DNA of 64,000 bases, taken from positions 1-64,000 of the forward strand of contig DASZXK010000087.1 of NCBI GenBank assembly GCA_035545855.1. Reading direction: 5' to 3'. Positions 42,732 through 50,901 of the stretch are shown here, piece by piece; position 1 is the stretch's first letter; every line of letters begins with the position of its first letter. Position numbers and translations under genes: made by a program. Below the pieces are notes generated by a model, which was not told the origin of the DNA, searched no databases, and saw only the letters and a program-made list of their open reading frames with translations. The stretch comes from DASZVB01 sp035545855 (GTDB taxonomy: Bacteria; Myxococcota_A; Polyangia; Polyangiales; Polyangiaceae).

Positions 42732-43436
42732 TCAGGACGGCAGGCGGAGCCGGTATCCGACGCCCGGCTCGTTGATGAAGTACTTCGGCTGAGCCGGCTC
42801 CGGTTCGATCTTGTAGCGGAGCTGCTTCATGTAGACGCGAAGGTAGTGACCCTGTGTCTCGGCGCCGGGGCCCCACACCTCGCGGAGGATCTGCCGGTGC
42901 GTGACGACGCGGCCCGCGGAGCGGACCATCACGCAGAGCAGCCGGTACTCGGTCGGCGTCAGCCGCACTTCCTGCCCGCCGATGGTCACCCGGCGCATGT
43001 CGAAATCGACGACGAGATCTCCGACCTGGACGACGCCCGTGTCGACCTTCTCTTCTTCCTTGGGGAAGTTCCGGACGGCGACGCGAATGCGCGCGAGGAG
43101 CTCGCCCGCGCCGAAGGGCTTCGTCACGTAGTCGTTCGCGCCGCCGTCGAGGGCGGCGATCTTGTCTTCTTCTCGGCCTCGCGCCGAGATGACGATGATG
43201 GGGACGCGGCTCTTCTGCCGGATGCGGGTCGTGACCTCGACGCCATCGATGTCCGGCAGGCCGAGGTCCAGGAGGACGACGTCGGGCGCGCACTTCTGGG
43301 CCGCCGCGATGCCTTCCTTCCCGGTCGTCGCGTGGAGGCAGCGGTAGCCCTGTTGCTTCAGCGTGACGCCGAGCAAGGTCCTCATGTGCGGCTCGTCTTC
43401 GATCACGAGCACCGACGCCATATCTTCCATGTTCAT
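42732..43436 (-). CDS. kdpE: KdpE-like OmpR-family response regulator
   Basis: A 234-aa response regulator: receiver (E13/D14 pocket, phospho-acceptor D57 in LLDLGLPDIDG, K in TKPFG) and a winged-helix OmpR output domain ending in VRVYMKQLRYKIEP- and FINEPGVGYRL-type motifs, as in KdpE. The ATG at 43436 overlaps the stop of the sensor kinase gene (ATGA). No kdpFABC genes are in the window, so its target is unproven and the symbol describes similarity only. Confidence 0.85.
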   Translation of the reverse strand: MNMEDMASVLVIEDEPHMRTLLGVTLKQQGYRCLHATTGKEGIAAAQKCAPDVVLLDLGLPDIDGVEVTTRIRQKSRVPIIVISARGREEDKIAALDGGANDYVTKPFGAGELLARIRVAVRNFPKEEEKVDTGVVQVGDLVVDFDMRRVTIGGQEVRLTPTEYRLLCVMVRSAGRVVTHRQILREVWGPGAETQGHYLRVYMKQLRYKIEPEPAQPKYFINEPGVGYRLRLPS

Positions 43437-44635
43437 TCCGCTCCTTCCATCTGCGCAGAGAGGGCGAGCTTCCGCTCGCTCGATCGTTCGTTCGCCGGGG
43501 CCGGCAACGTGAATTCCACGACGGCACCGCCGCCGTTCCGGTTCCGGAGCTGGATGCGCCCGCCGTGGGCCGTGACGATGGCCCGGCAGATCGTGAGGCC
43601 GAGGCCGACGCCGCCGTCGCCGCGGGTTCCGGCCTCGCCCCGGTAGAGCTTCTCGAACACCTTCTCCTCGTGACCGACGGGCACGCCGGGACCCCGATCG
43701 GCGACGCTCACCGTCACGTCCGCCGCCCCGGGGCGCACGGCGATCTCGAGCGGCGAGCCCTCCGGCGTGTACTTCAGCGCGTTCTCGACGAGGTTCACGA
43801 GAACCTGCTCGATGAGCACCGGATCGAACGCCATGAGCGGGATCTCGTGCGGCACGTCGGTGCGGACGGTCCGTCCCTCGAGCCTCGCCTCGAGCCGGCA
43901 GAGCGCGGACCCGATGACCTCGTCGATGGCCTGCGGAACCCGCTTCACGGCGACCTCCCCGGACTCGAGGCGCGTGAGCTCGAGGAGGTTTCCGACGAGG
44001 CGATTCAGGCGAGCCGCCTCCTCGTATACCATCGTCGCGAACTCCTTCCGTTCTCTGTCGTCGAGGTGGTCCTCGCAGAGAGCGGCGCTCGCGCCGACCA
44101 GGGCCGTCAGCGGGGTCCGGAGGTCGTGGGAGAGCGCAGAGAGGAGCGCGTTCCGGAGCCGTTCGACCTCGGCCTGACGCCGGAACCGCTCCACCTCTCG
44201 GCGCAGCCGCTCCGCGAGCACGCAGCTCACGCCGGCGACGACCAGCATCATCCCGAGCGTCACCATCGAGCGCGTGTCCCCGAGGCTGAGGGTCAACGTC
44301 GGCGGGACGAACAGGAACTCGAACACGACGACCGCCGTCACGGCCGTGAAGATCGCGGGGCCGATGCCGAACCGCACCGAGACGGCGAGCACGCCGAGCG
44401 GAAGGATCATCGCGAGCTCCGCGAGGTGCAGGGCCTGCGCCGACGCGAGAGCCACGAGGACGCACGTCGCGATGACGCCGAGCCCCGCGAGGTAGCCCAT
44501 CAACGCGAGCGTGCGAGCCCCTACCTTCGGCGACGCTGCCGGGTCGTTTTCGGGGCCGTCGTCACGAGCGCTCACGCGCGCTGAACGTAACACGCGATCG
44601 GCCGAGGCGCCGGTCGGTGCGACCCCGGGACGCAC
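43433..44635 (-). CDS. KdpD-like sensor histidine kinase lacking the KdpD/USP input domain
   Basis: A 400-aa membrane kinase: four membrane helices of DUF4118 type (~45-145), a short linker, HisKA with phospho-accepting H170 (ALSHDLRTPLTAL), and HATPase boxes N (LVENALKYTPEG), G1 (DRGPGVP) and G2 (GVGLGL). Full-length KdpD has a large cytoplasmic N-terminal domain and USP domain, both missing here. It starts with GTG at 44635; a GTG at 44575 is possible. It is coupled to the KdpE-like gene by ATGA. Confidence 0.85.
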   Translation of the reverse strand: MRPGVAPTGASADRVLRSARVSARDDGPENDPAASPKVGARTLALMGYLAGLGVIATCVLVALASAQALHLAELAMILPLGVLAVSVRFGIGPAIFTAVTAVVVFEFLFVPPTLTLSLGDTRSMVTLGMMLVVAGVSCVLAERLRREVERFRRQAEVERLRNALLSALSHDLRTPLTALVGASAALCEDHLDDRERKEFATMVYEEAARLNRLVGNLLELTRLESGEVAVKRVPQAIDEVIGSALCRLEARLEGRTVRTDVPHEIPLMAFDPVLIEQVLVNLVENALKYTPEGSPLEIAVRPGAADVTVSVADRGPGVPVGHEEKVFEKLYRGEAGTRGDGGVGLGLTICRAIVTAHGGRIQLRNRNGGGAVVEFTLPAPANERSSERKLALSAQMEGAE

Positions 44636-44697
44636 ATCCGGGGTGACCGACGCATCCGTCCGGATTCAGCGAGGTTTCGCGCCCGTGCGCGCCTTTA

Positions 44698-45570
44698 CTA
44701 CTCGCTTACAGGCTTCGCGATCGAGCGATCGGACGGCGCCACGCGCGCGATCATCTCGTGGAGCCGATCCACCTTCTCGTGGAGGTGCGCGATCTCGAGC
44801 TCCGCCTTCAGGTTCACCTGGTACTCGATGTCGTTCCGGACTCGATCGCGGGCGACCTGCCGGTTCTGACTGAGGAGCACGAACACGGAGAGGATGATCG
44901 CCTCGAGCGAGACGACCATCGTGAGGAGGCCGAACGGGAACGGATCGAAGCCGCCGATGGACACGTGCTCGAGCGGCCCCGAGTTCAGGACGATCCACAC
45001 GAAGAAGATGCCGAGGTGGATGAACAGGAACTCGAGGCTCCCGGAGAACTCCGAGATCCAGTCCGCCACCTTCATGACGGTGGTGCGCGTGTCCTCCGTC
45101 TGCTCGTTGATGTCCCGGGAGACGCTATGACGAAGGAGCTTCGCCGAATCCCGGAGCCGCCGGCCCGTCGCGGAGAGGAGATCCATCGCCGCGGCGGGGT
45201 TCAGGCGGAGGAACTCCTCCAGATCTCCCCGGTCGACGATGAGCGCCTCGAGGTCCTCCACGACCAGCGCGGACGTCATGCGCGGGCCGCCGTCTATCAG
45301 GGACATTTCGCCGAAGAAGTCCCCCGAGCGCGCGGTCTCGAGCACGATGCGTTCGCCGGTGTCGTTCTTGAAGAAGAGCTCCACGACGCCGCGCTTCACG
45401 ATGTAGAGCGCGTCGCCGGGGTCACCGCGGTGAAAGAGGGTCTTTCCGGTCGGCGCTTCGAGACGCTCGAGCCGGGCGGCGAGCTTCTCGCGCTCGGCCG
45501 GATCGAGGAGCGCGAACAGCGGGACTTCCGCCAGCAAGTCCGCGGGATTGCTCATGGCAGACCCGCTCAT
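44698..45570 (-). CDS. Cyclic-nucleotide-binding domain fused to DUF1003 membrane domain
   Basis: A 290-aa protein. Residues ~10-135 form a CNMP/CAP-type sensory domain (GDPGDALYIVKRGVVELF, SGDFFGEMSLIDGGPRMTSA). Residues ~165-270 form DUF1003 with two membrane helices (FLFIHLGIFFVWIVLN, LTMVVSLEAIILSVFVLLSQNR), the conserved SQNRQVARDRVRNDIEYQ and a C-terminal coiled coil (HLHEKVDRLHEMI). It looks like a nucleotide-responsive membrane protein of unknown activity. The ATG overlaps the stop of the TerB-like gene (ATGA). Confidence 0.85.
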   Translation of the reverse strand: MSGSAMSNPADLLAEVPLFALLDPAEREKLAARLERLEAPTGKTLFHRGDPGDALYIVKRGVVELFFKNDTGERIVLETARSGDFFGEMSLIDGGPRMTSALVVEDLEALIVDRGDLEEFLRLNPAAAMDLLSATGRRLRDSAKLLRHSVSRDINEQTEDTRTTVMKVADWISEFSGSLEFLFIHLGIFFVWIVLNSGPLEHVSIGGFDPFPFGLLTMVVSLEAIILSVFVLLSQNRQVARDRVRNDIEYQVNLKAELEIAHLHEKVDRLHEMIARVAPSDRSIAKPVSE

Positions 45571-46043
45571 CCACCGAGCGTCTTGCGCTTCTGGGCTTCC
45601 TCGAGGCGACTCGAAATGATCTTCCGGAGCTTCGGGAGGTCGAACCGGAGAGGACGGTCGCCCTCCGGCATCATGGCGACCTCCTGCGCGATGCCGTCGG
45701 CGGAGCGACGGGCGCCCTCCGGGATCTTCAGCGTTTCACCGAGCTGCGAGAGGGCTTCGACCTCTTTCGCGTCCACGCGACCGTCCAGCCGGGTCATCCA
45801 GGAGGCGACCGCGTAGACGAAGAGGCGGTCTTCCTTCGAAAGCGCGGCGCGATCGATCACGCCGAGCGAGACGGGATTCTTGGTCGCAGCCTCGATCTGC
45901 TCGATCTCGTCGAGCTCGAGCCCTTCCTCCAGCGCGGTGCGCACGATGGCGTCCGCCTCTTCCGCGTCCAGGTTTCCGTCCGCCCATCCGATGGCCGCCA
46001 GGGCGATGAACACGTCCCGGCCGAGGCGCTGCTTCTGCTCCAT
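45567..46043 (-). CDS. TerB-like (tellurite-resistance TerB family) protein
   Basis: A 158-aa acidic helical protein. The N-terminal RLGRDVFIALAAIGWADGNLDAEEADAIVRTALEEG carries the EF-hand-like Asp/Glu pattern of TerB domains, repeated as SWMTRLDGRVDAKEVEAL. TerB-type domains bind divalent metals and often join membrane-linked stress systems. An AAGGAGG ribosome-binding site lies 8 nt before the ATG at 46043. Its stop overlaps the start of the cNMP-DUF1003 gene, so they form a two-gene operon. Confidence 0.8.
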   Translation of the reverse strand: MEQKQRLGRDVFIALAAIGWADGNLDAEEADAIVRTALEEGLELDEIEQIEAATKNPVSLGVIDRAALSKEDRLFVYAVASWMTRLDGRVDAKEVEALSQLGETLKIPEGARRSADGIAQEVAMMPEGDRPLRFDLPKLRKIISSRLEEAQKRKTLGG

Positions 46044-46065
46044 GCGAAGCCTCCTTGATCCTCCC

Positions 46066-46095
46066 TTAATAGCCTTTTTTCCGGCGCTTGCGCAA
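46066..46095 (-). promoter_or_regulatory. Candidate sigma-70-type promoter of the TerB-DUF1003 operon
   Basis: On the minus strand TTGCGC (46095-46090), an 18-bp spacer and TATTAA (46071-46066) resemble -35/-10 elements, 23 bp upstream of the ATG at 46043 and just before AAGGAGG. The A/T run around 46075 is exceptional for this GC-rich window. Confidence 0.4.
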
Positions 46096-46125
46096 TCCGA
46101 GCCCGGGCCGGATAGTCGGAGACGG

Positions 46126-46416
46126 ATGTCAGGCGACACGGCTCTCGGCGGCTCGCCCCCCGCTCGCCGGCGGGTCACGGTCCTGTATTTCGGCGGGGCG
46201 CGCGACGCGGCCGGGACGGCGGAGGAATCGGTCGATCTGCCGGAGGGAGTCCGGACGGTCTCGGACCTGTCCGGCCTCCTCGGGACACGACACCCGGAGC
46301 TCGCGGGACGGCTCTCGAGCGTCCGTTTCGGGGTGAACGAGGCGTTCGCGGAGCCACACCAGGCGCTCGCGAACGGGGACGTGGTCGCCGTGATCCCGCC
46401 CGTCTCGGGTGGATGA
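46126..46416 (+). CDS. moaD: MoaD/ThiS-family sulfur-carrier protein
   Basis: A 96-aa ubiquitin-fold protein ending in the Gly-Gly tail (PPVSGG) that MoaE and the adenylating enzyme MoeB require. VTVLYFGGARDAAG and NEAFAEPHQALANGDVVAVIPPVSGG are typical MoaD strands. It provides sulfur for molybdopterin synthesis. It stands alone here; moaE and other cofactor genes are not in the window, though modABC (molybdate uptake) lies at 26.6-28.8 kb. It is divergent from the TerB operon. Confidence 0.85.
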   Translation: MSGDTALGGSPPARRRVTVLYFGGARDAAGTAEESVDLPEGVRTVSDLSGLLGTRHPELAGRLSSVRFGVNEAFAEPHQALANGDVVAVIPPVSGG

Positions 46417-46432
46417 CCGGGGCCTTCGGCGC

Positions 46433-46807
46433 TCAGGCCGGCACGAGCTTCTTCACCTTCGCGAGGACGTCGTCGAGCTTGAACGGCTTCGTGATGTAGT
46501 GCTTCGCGCCGACCTGGATGCCCTTCACGACGTCGAGGCTCCTGTCCTGCGCGGTGAGGAAGACGATCGGGATCCGCGAGAGCGCGGGCGTCCCCTTCAG
46601 CGCCTGCGCGATCGAGAAACCGTCCAGGTTCGGGAGGTTCACGTCGAGCAGGATGATGTCCGGCTTGTAACCCGAGATCTCGTGCTGCGCCTTTCCCCCG
46701 TCGCGGACGATGCGCACCTCGTAGAAGCGCGAGAGCGTCTTCTCGAGAATCTCCGCGATGGAGGGGTCGTCCTCGACGACCATCACGCGACGACGGGTCC
46801 CGGTCAT
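46433..46807 (-). CDS. CheY/PilH-like single-domain response regulator
   Basis: A 124-aa stand-alone receiver: E-D-D pocket (VMVVEDDPSI), phospho-acceptor Asp in ILLDVNLPNLDG, switch Thr in FLTAQDRS and Lys in TKPFK. There is no output domain, so it would act by protein contact. No kinase is adjacent. It converges on moaD, with 16 nt between. Confidence 0.85.
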   Translation of the reverse strand: MTGTRRRVMVVEDDPSIAEILEKTLSRFYEVRIVRDGGKAQHEISGYKPDIILLDVNLPNLDGFSIAQALKGTPALSRIPIVFLTAQDRSLDVVKGIQVGAKHYITKPFKLDDVLAKVKKLVPA

Positions 46808-46814
46808 GGCGGTT

Positions 46815-46852
46815 CCATGGGGTTACCACGGTGCGCGGGACCGTGGCCATGG
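46815..46852. repeat. Nested inverted repeats upstream of the RNase HII-like gene
   Basis: CCACGGT (46826-46832) and ACCGTGG (46840-46846) form a 7-bp stem with a 7-nt loop, flanked by CCATGG at 46815-46820 and at 46847-46852. The structure lies in the 109-bp divergent gap between the CheY-like gene and the RNase HII-like gene, and may be an operator or RNA hairpin. Confidence 0.45.
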
Positions 46853-46916
46853 TTCAGGGCCTCGATGCTCATGGCCGGGCGGCCAGGTGGGTAGTGGTGG
46901 TACGCTCCGCGCGACC

Positions 46917-47858
46917 GTGGAACGGCGGCTCAATTTTCGCGCGGGAATCGACGAGAACGGCCTCGGCGCGCGCCTCGGGCCGCTCGTCGTCACCGGCGTG
47001 CTAGCGCGCGTCACGGAGCAGGGCGATCGCCTGCTCTCCCGGAAGCCGCCCAGACGCCTCCGCGACGACCTCGGGGACTCGAAGGAGCTCGTGTCGCACG
47101 GCGACGTCGCGCTCGGAGAAGCGTGGGCCCGCGCGCTCGGACGGGGCCCGGCGCGGTCGCCCGCGGAGATCGTGGCGTCCCTGTGCCTCGAGTCGGAAGA
47201 GGAGCTCCGATCGCCGTGCCCTTCTCACGTCGCGGCGCAGTGCTGGTCGGCGGAGGCCGAAAAGTTCGTCGCCGAGGACTCGGACGTCGAGCGCATCCGC
47301 GGGCATCTCCGGTTCTGGGCCGAACGGGGCGTGGAGATCGTCTCGGTGACGAGCAGCGTCGTGTGCACCAAGCGGCTGAACGACGCGAAGGGGAGCGGCG
47401 GCAATCGCTTCGTCTCCGACCTCCACGCCATGGAGCGCCTGGTGCTCTCGTTCCGGCGCACGGCCGGGGAAGACCTGGTCGCCGTGTGCGGGAAGGTCGG
47501 GGGCATCGAGGACTACTCGCGATTCTTCGGTCCCCTCTCCCACGGTCTCCACGCGGAGCTCGGTCGAAGCAGGGCGAAGAGCGCCTATCTGTTCCCGAAC
47601 GTCGGTGAGGTGCGCTTCGTGCGCGACGCGGACGCGAAGGACTGTCTCGTGATGCTCGCGTCCATCGTGGGGAAGTGGGCGCGGGAGGTGCTCATGGCCC
47701 GCATCGCGACGCACTACCGGGGCACGGATCCGGAAAGCGTGTCCGTGAGCGGCTACCACGACCCGGTGACCGCCCGCTTCGTCGACGAGACGGCTCTGCT
47801 CCGGAAGAAACGAAGAGTCCCGGACGACTGCTTCGAGCGCGCCCGCGACGCCCGATGA
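46917..47858 (+). CDS. Divergent RNase HII-like protein with an altered active site
   Basis: A 313-aa protein whose N-terminus AGIDENGLGARLGPLVVTGVL follows the RNase HII GIDEAGRGPLAGPVV strand. GDSKEL matches the DSKxL motif, and DADAKDCLVMLASIVGKWAREVLM follows GDAKSxSIAAASIxAKVTRDxLM. Catalytic acids D12, E13 and D239 correspond to three of the four RNase HII carboxylates. The third position, normally the Asp of VDG, is C191 (VAVCGK). It is also longer than RNase HII (~200-260) through insertions. It starts with GTG and overlaps the MATE gene (ATGA). It may be a non-canonical nuclease or a nucleic-acid-binding relic. Confidence 0.6.
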   Translation: MERRLNFRAGIDENGLGARLGPLVVTGVLARVTEQGDRLLSRKPPRRLRDDLGDSKELVSHGDVALGEAWARALGRGPARSPAEIVASLCLESEEELRSPCPSHVAAQCWSAEAEKFVAEDSDVERIRGHLRFWAERGVEIVSVTSSVVCTKRLNDAKGSGGNRFVSDLHAMERLVLSFRRTAGEDLVAVCGKVGGIEDYSRFFGPLSHGLHAELGRSRAKSAYLFPNVGEVRFVRDADAKDCLVMLASIVGKWAREVLMARIATHYRGTDPESVSVSGYHDPVTARFVDETALLRKKRRVPDDCFERARDAR

Positions 47859-49279
47859 CCGAACGCATCCTCCGAGGCCCGCTCGCGTGGGAGGTCTTCC
47901 GCTTCGGCGCTCCGCTCGCGCTCGGAATGGGCCTCCAGACGACGTTCAACCTGGTGGACGCCTACATCCTCGGGCGGCTCCCCGAAGGGGTTGCCGGCGC
48001 CGCGCTCGGCGCGATCGGCATCGCCGACCAGCTGACGGCGATCGGCACGATCCTGAGCTACGGCTTCTCCGTCGCCGCCGCCGCGATGATCTCTCGCCGG
48101 AAGGGCGAAGGCGACGCCGAGGGCGTGCGACGGCTCGCCTTTCAATCCCTGCTCCTCGTTCTCGCTCTCTCCGCGGCCGTGTTGGTGTTCGCGCTCCTCG
48201 GCTCGGGCCTCCTCATGAAGGACGTGGTCGGCGCGAAGGGACAGGTCGCGCTGCTCGGCACGAATTACCTCCGGGTCATGGTCGCAGGGAGCGGGAGCAT
48301 CTTCCTCCTGCTTCACCTGACCTCGATCCAGCGCGCGCTCGGCAGCTCGAAGACGCCCATCGCGCTGCTCCTCGGCGCGAACGTGCTGAATTTCTTCCTC
48401 GCCGTCTTGCTCGTCTACGGACCGGGGGAAGCGCCGCCCGTCTTTGCGTGGGGCCCCCCCGTCGCGCGCGCGCTCCACCTTCCGCGGCTCGAGCTCCTCG
48501 GGGCGGCGTGGGCGACGCTGCTGGCGCGCGCGGCCGTGCTTCCTCCCGCGCTGTTCATCCTCGTCGGGCGTCACCGGGTGCTCGCCCGGAGGGACTTCTC
48601 CGGGCCGGACAGGGGCGTCATCTCGAGCATCGTCGGCGTCGGGTGGCCGACGAGCATGCAGCTCGTGGTCCGGACCGCCGCCATGCTGGTCACGCACTCC
48701 ATCGTGGCCCGGGCGTTCACCACGGAGGCCGATCAGTCCGCGACGACCGCGCTCGGCATCGTGTTCCGCCTGGAGACGATGGCGCTCTTCATCGGACTCG
48801 GGTGGGGAAGCGCCGCGCAGACCTTCGTCGGCCAGTGCCTGGGCGCGAACGAGAAGGCCCGGGCGCAGGCGAGCGGCGTCCTCGCGACGGCGTACGACGC
48901 CGCCATGATGGCGCTCATCGCGGCGCTCTACGCGCACGCGGGCGCGACCATCGTCGCGTTCTTCGATCCTTCGCCGTCGGTCGTCGGGTTCGCGATGGAC
49001 TACGTCCGCGTCGTTTCGCCGAGCTACGTCGGGCTCGGCGTCGGCATCGTGCTCGGCTCCGCGATGCAGGGCGCGGGCGCGACGCGATCGACGCTCGTCA
49101 TCGACGCGATCGTCGTGTGCGTCCTGCAGATCCCGGCGAGCGTCCTCGTGACGTTCGGGTTCGGCGGCGGCGCGCACCGGCTCTTCCAGGTCGTCGCCGC
49201 GACGTACGCCGCCTACGCGCTCGTCTACGCGCTCGTCTATCGAAGGGGGACGTTCCTCTCGACGGAGCTTCCGGCGTGA
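47855..49279 (+). CDS. MATE-family efflux transporter
   Basis: A 474-aa inner-membrane protein with 12 predicted helices in two homologous halves. It opens with the MATE-type FRFGAPLALGMGLQTTFNLVDAYILGRL and has FIGLGWGSAAQTFVGQCLGANEKARAQ in the second half. MATE proteins export cationic drugs or lipids by Na+/H+ antiport; the substrate is unknown. It is coupled by ATGA to the RNase HII-like gene and by GTGA to the following membrane gene. Confidence 0.85.
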   Translation: MTERILRGPLAWEVFRFGAPLALGMGLQTTFNLVDAYILGRLPEGVAGAALGAIGIADQLTAIGTILSYGFSVAAAAMISRRKGEGDAEGVRRLAFQSLLLVLALSAAVLVFALLGSGLLMKDVVGAKGQVALLGTNYLRVMVAGSGSIFLLLHLTSIQRALGSSKTPIALLLGANVLNFFLAVLLVYGPGEAPPVFAWGPPVARALHLPRLELLGAAWATLLARAAVLPPALFILVGRHRVLARRDFSGPDRGVISSIVGVGWPTSMQLVVRTAAMLVTHSIVARAFTTEADQSATTALGIVFRLETMALFIGLGWGSAAQTFVGQCLGANEKARAQASGVLATAYDAAMMALIAALYAHAGATIVAFFDPSPSVVGFAMDYVRVVSPSYVGLGVGIVLGSAMQGAGATRSTLVIDAIVVCVLQIPASVLVTFGFGGGAHRLFQVVAATYAAYALVYALVYRRGTFLSTELPA

Positions 49280-50901
49280 CGCCCGAGCCCGGAGTCGCCG
49301 AGACGGCCCGGGCGCGCGCCGGCCCCGCGCTCGCCGTGCTCGCGGGAGTCCTCGGCGTGACGTTCGGACCGAACCTCGCCGGCGAGTGGGTCTGGGACGA
49401 CGTCTACCTCGTCCGCGACAGCCCGGCGCTCGCCCGTGGACTTCAGGGCCTCGGCGTCCTGTGGACCAAGGACCTCTGGGGCGGCGCCGAACACGCCTCC
49501 ACGGACCTCTACCACCCCGTCCCGATGACGCTCCTCGCGGCGATCCACCAGCTCGCGGGCGCCTCCATCGTTCCGTATCGGATCGTGAACGTGCTGCTCC
49601 ACGGGGCGATCTGCGCCGTCTTCGCCGCGATGCTTCGGCGGAGAGGCTTGCCCGCGGCGCTCTCGGCGGGCATGGCGCTGCTCTTCGCCGTGCATCCGCT
49701 CGTCACGGAGCCCGTGCTCTGGGTCACGGGCTCCCACGACCTGCTCGGCGTGCTCGCGTCGCTCGTCGCGGTGTCCCTTGCAGTCAGCGGAAGCGCGCGG
49801 CCGACGGCCAGGCGTGGAGCAGGCCTGTTCGTCGCGACGCTCGCGGCGTGCCTCTCGAAGGAGGCGTATTTCGTTCTTCCGGCGCTCGTCGCCGTGGCGG
49901 CGCTCTCCGTGCCGGGCCCCTCGTCTCCGGGAGCACGCTTCCGCTTCGCGGTCGTCCCCTGGCTCGCCCTCGTCGCGACGCTCGGGCTCCGACGGGCCCT
50001 CGGCATAGCGACGACCCCGGGGCGCGCGACCGGGACCATCGCGTCCCACCTCGTGGACTACGGAACGGTGGTGGCACACTACGGCCGCGCGATCCTGCTC
50101 TTCGACGAGCCCGCGACGACCGAGTCGTACCGGCCGCTCCCGGCTCTCGCCGCGTTCGCGGTCCTCGGCGTCCTCGTCCTCGCGGCCGCGGTCGCGCTTC
50201 GTTCGTTCCTCCTCCGTCGGGAATTCGCCGACGTCGTCCTGCTCGGGGTCGCGACGTTCGCCGTCGCGCTCACGCCCCAGGCGCTCGCGACGCCCATCAT
50301 CGGCATGTACGGGAACAGATACGGCTACTTCCCGATGCTCGGGCTCTTCGCGGCCGCGAGCGGGCTCCTCGCGCGCCACCGGGCGACCTTGGAAGTCGCG
50401 CCGTATCGCGCCTTTCGCGCCGTCCTGCCCCTCGGCATCGTCGCGGCGGTCCCGTTCACGCTGGCCTCCGGACGCGCGTGGCGAACCGAGGTCTCCCTCT
50501 TCGAGCGGGACGTCGCGAAGGACCCCCACGACGCGCGCTCCCTCTATCACTACGCGCATGCGCTCCGTGTTCGCTCGGGGTGCGAGGCGGCCTTGCCGTA
50601 CTTCGCGCGCTCCGCCGTCGAGGACCCCGGCTACGCGCGGGCGCTCCACAACGTCGCCGGGTGCCTCGTGACGCTCCACCGGTTCGCGGAAGCCCTTCCG
50701 TTCGCCGAGCGCGCCGTGGAGCTCCAGCCGGACGACCCGGGCGCGCTCGTGAACCTCGCCGCCGCGGAGATCGGCACGGGGGATCCGGACTCCGCCCGCC
50801 GCGTCATCGACCAGGCGCTCCGCGACGCCCCTCGTCACGAGGGCGCGCTCCGCCTCCAGCGCTTCCTCGCCGCGCCGAAGAACGCTCCGGGAGCGCCGTG
50901 A
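49276..50901 (+). CDS. Multi-pass GT-C-like membrane protein with C-terminal TPRs
   Basis: A 541-aa protein with about 10 membrane helices. An early periplasmic-loop WVWDDVYLVRD motif (Asp-Asp after the first helix) is typical of GT-C glycosyltransferases such as TMTC/PMT types. Residues ~425-530 are TPRs (LYHYAHALRVRSGCEAALPYF, ALHNVAGCLVTLHRFAEALPFAERAVELQPDD). It may transfer a lipid-linked sugar to envelope proteins or glycans. It starts with GTG and overlaps its neighbours on both sides by 4 nt. Confidence 0.75.
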   Translation: MTPEPGVAETARARAGPALAVLAGVLGVTFGPNLAGEWVWDDVYLVRDSPALARGLQGLGVLWTKDLWGGAEHASTDLYHPVPMTLLAAIHQLAGASIVPYRIVNVLLHGAICAVFAAMLRRRGLPAALSAGMALLFAVHPLVTEPVLWVTGSHDLLGVLASLVAVSLAVSGSARPTARRGAGLFVATLAACLSKEAYFVLPALVAVAALSVPGPSSPGARFRFAVVPWLALVATLGLRRALGIATTPGRATGTIASHLVDYGTVVAHYGRAILLFDEPATTESYRPLPALAAFAVLGVLVLAAAVALRSFLLRREFADVVLLGVATFAVALTPQALATPIIGMYGNRYGYFPMLGLFAAASGLLARHRATLEVAPYRAFRAVLPLGIVAAVPFTLASGRAWRTEVSLFERDVAKDPHDARSLYHYAHALRVRSGCEAALPYFARSAVEDPGYARALHNVAGCLVTLHRFAEALPFAERAVELQPDDPGALVNLAAAEIGTGDPDSARRVIDQALRDAPRHEGALRLQRFLAAPKNAPGAP

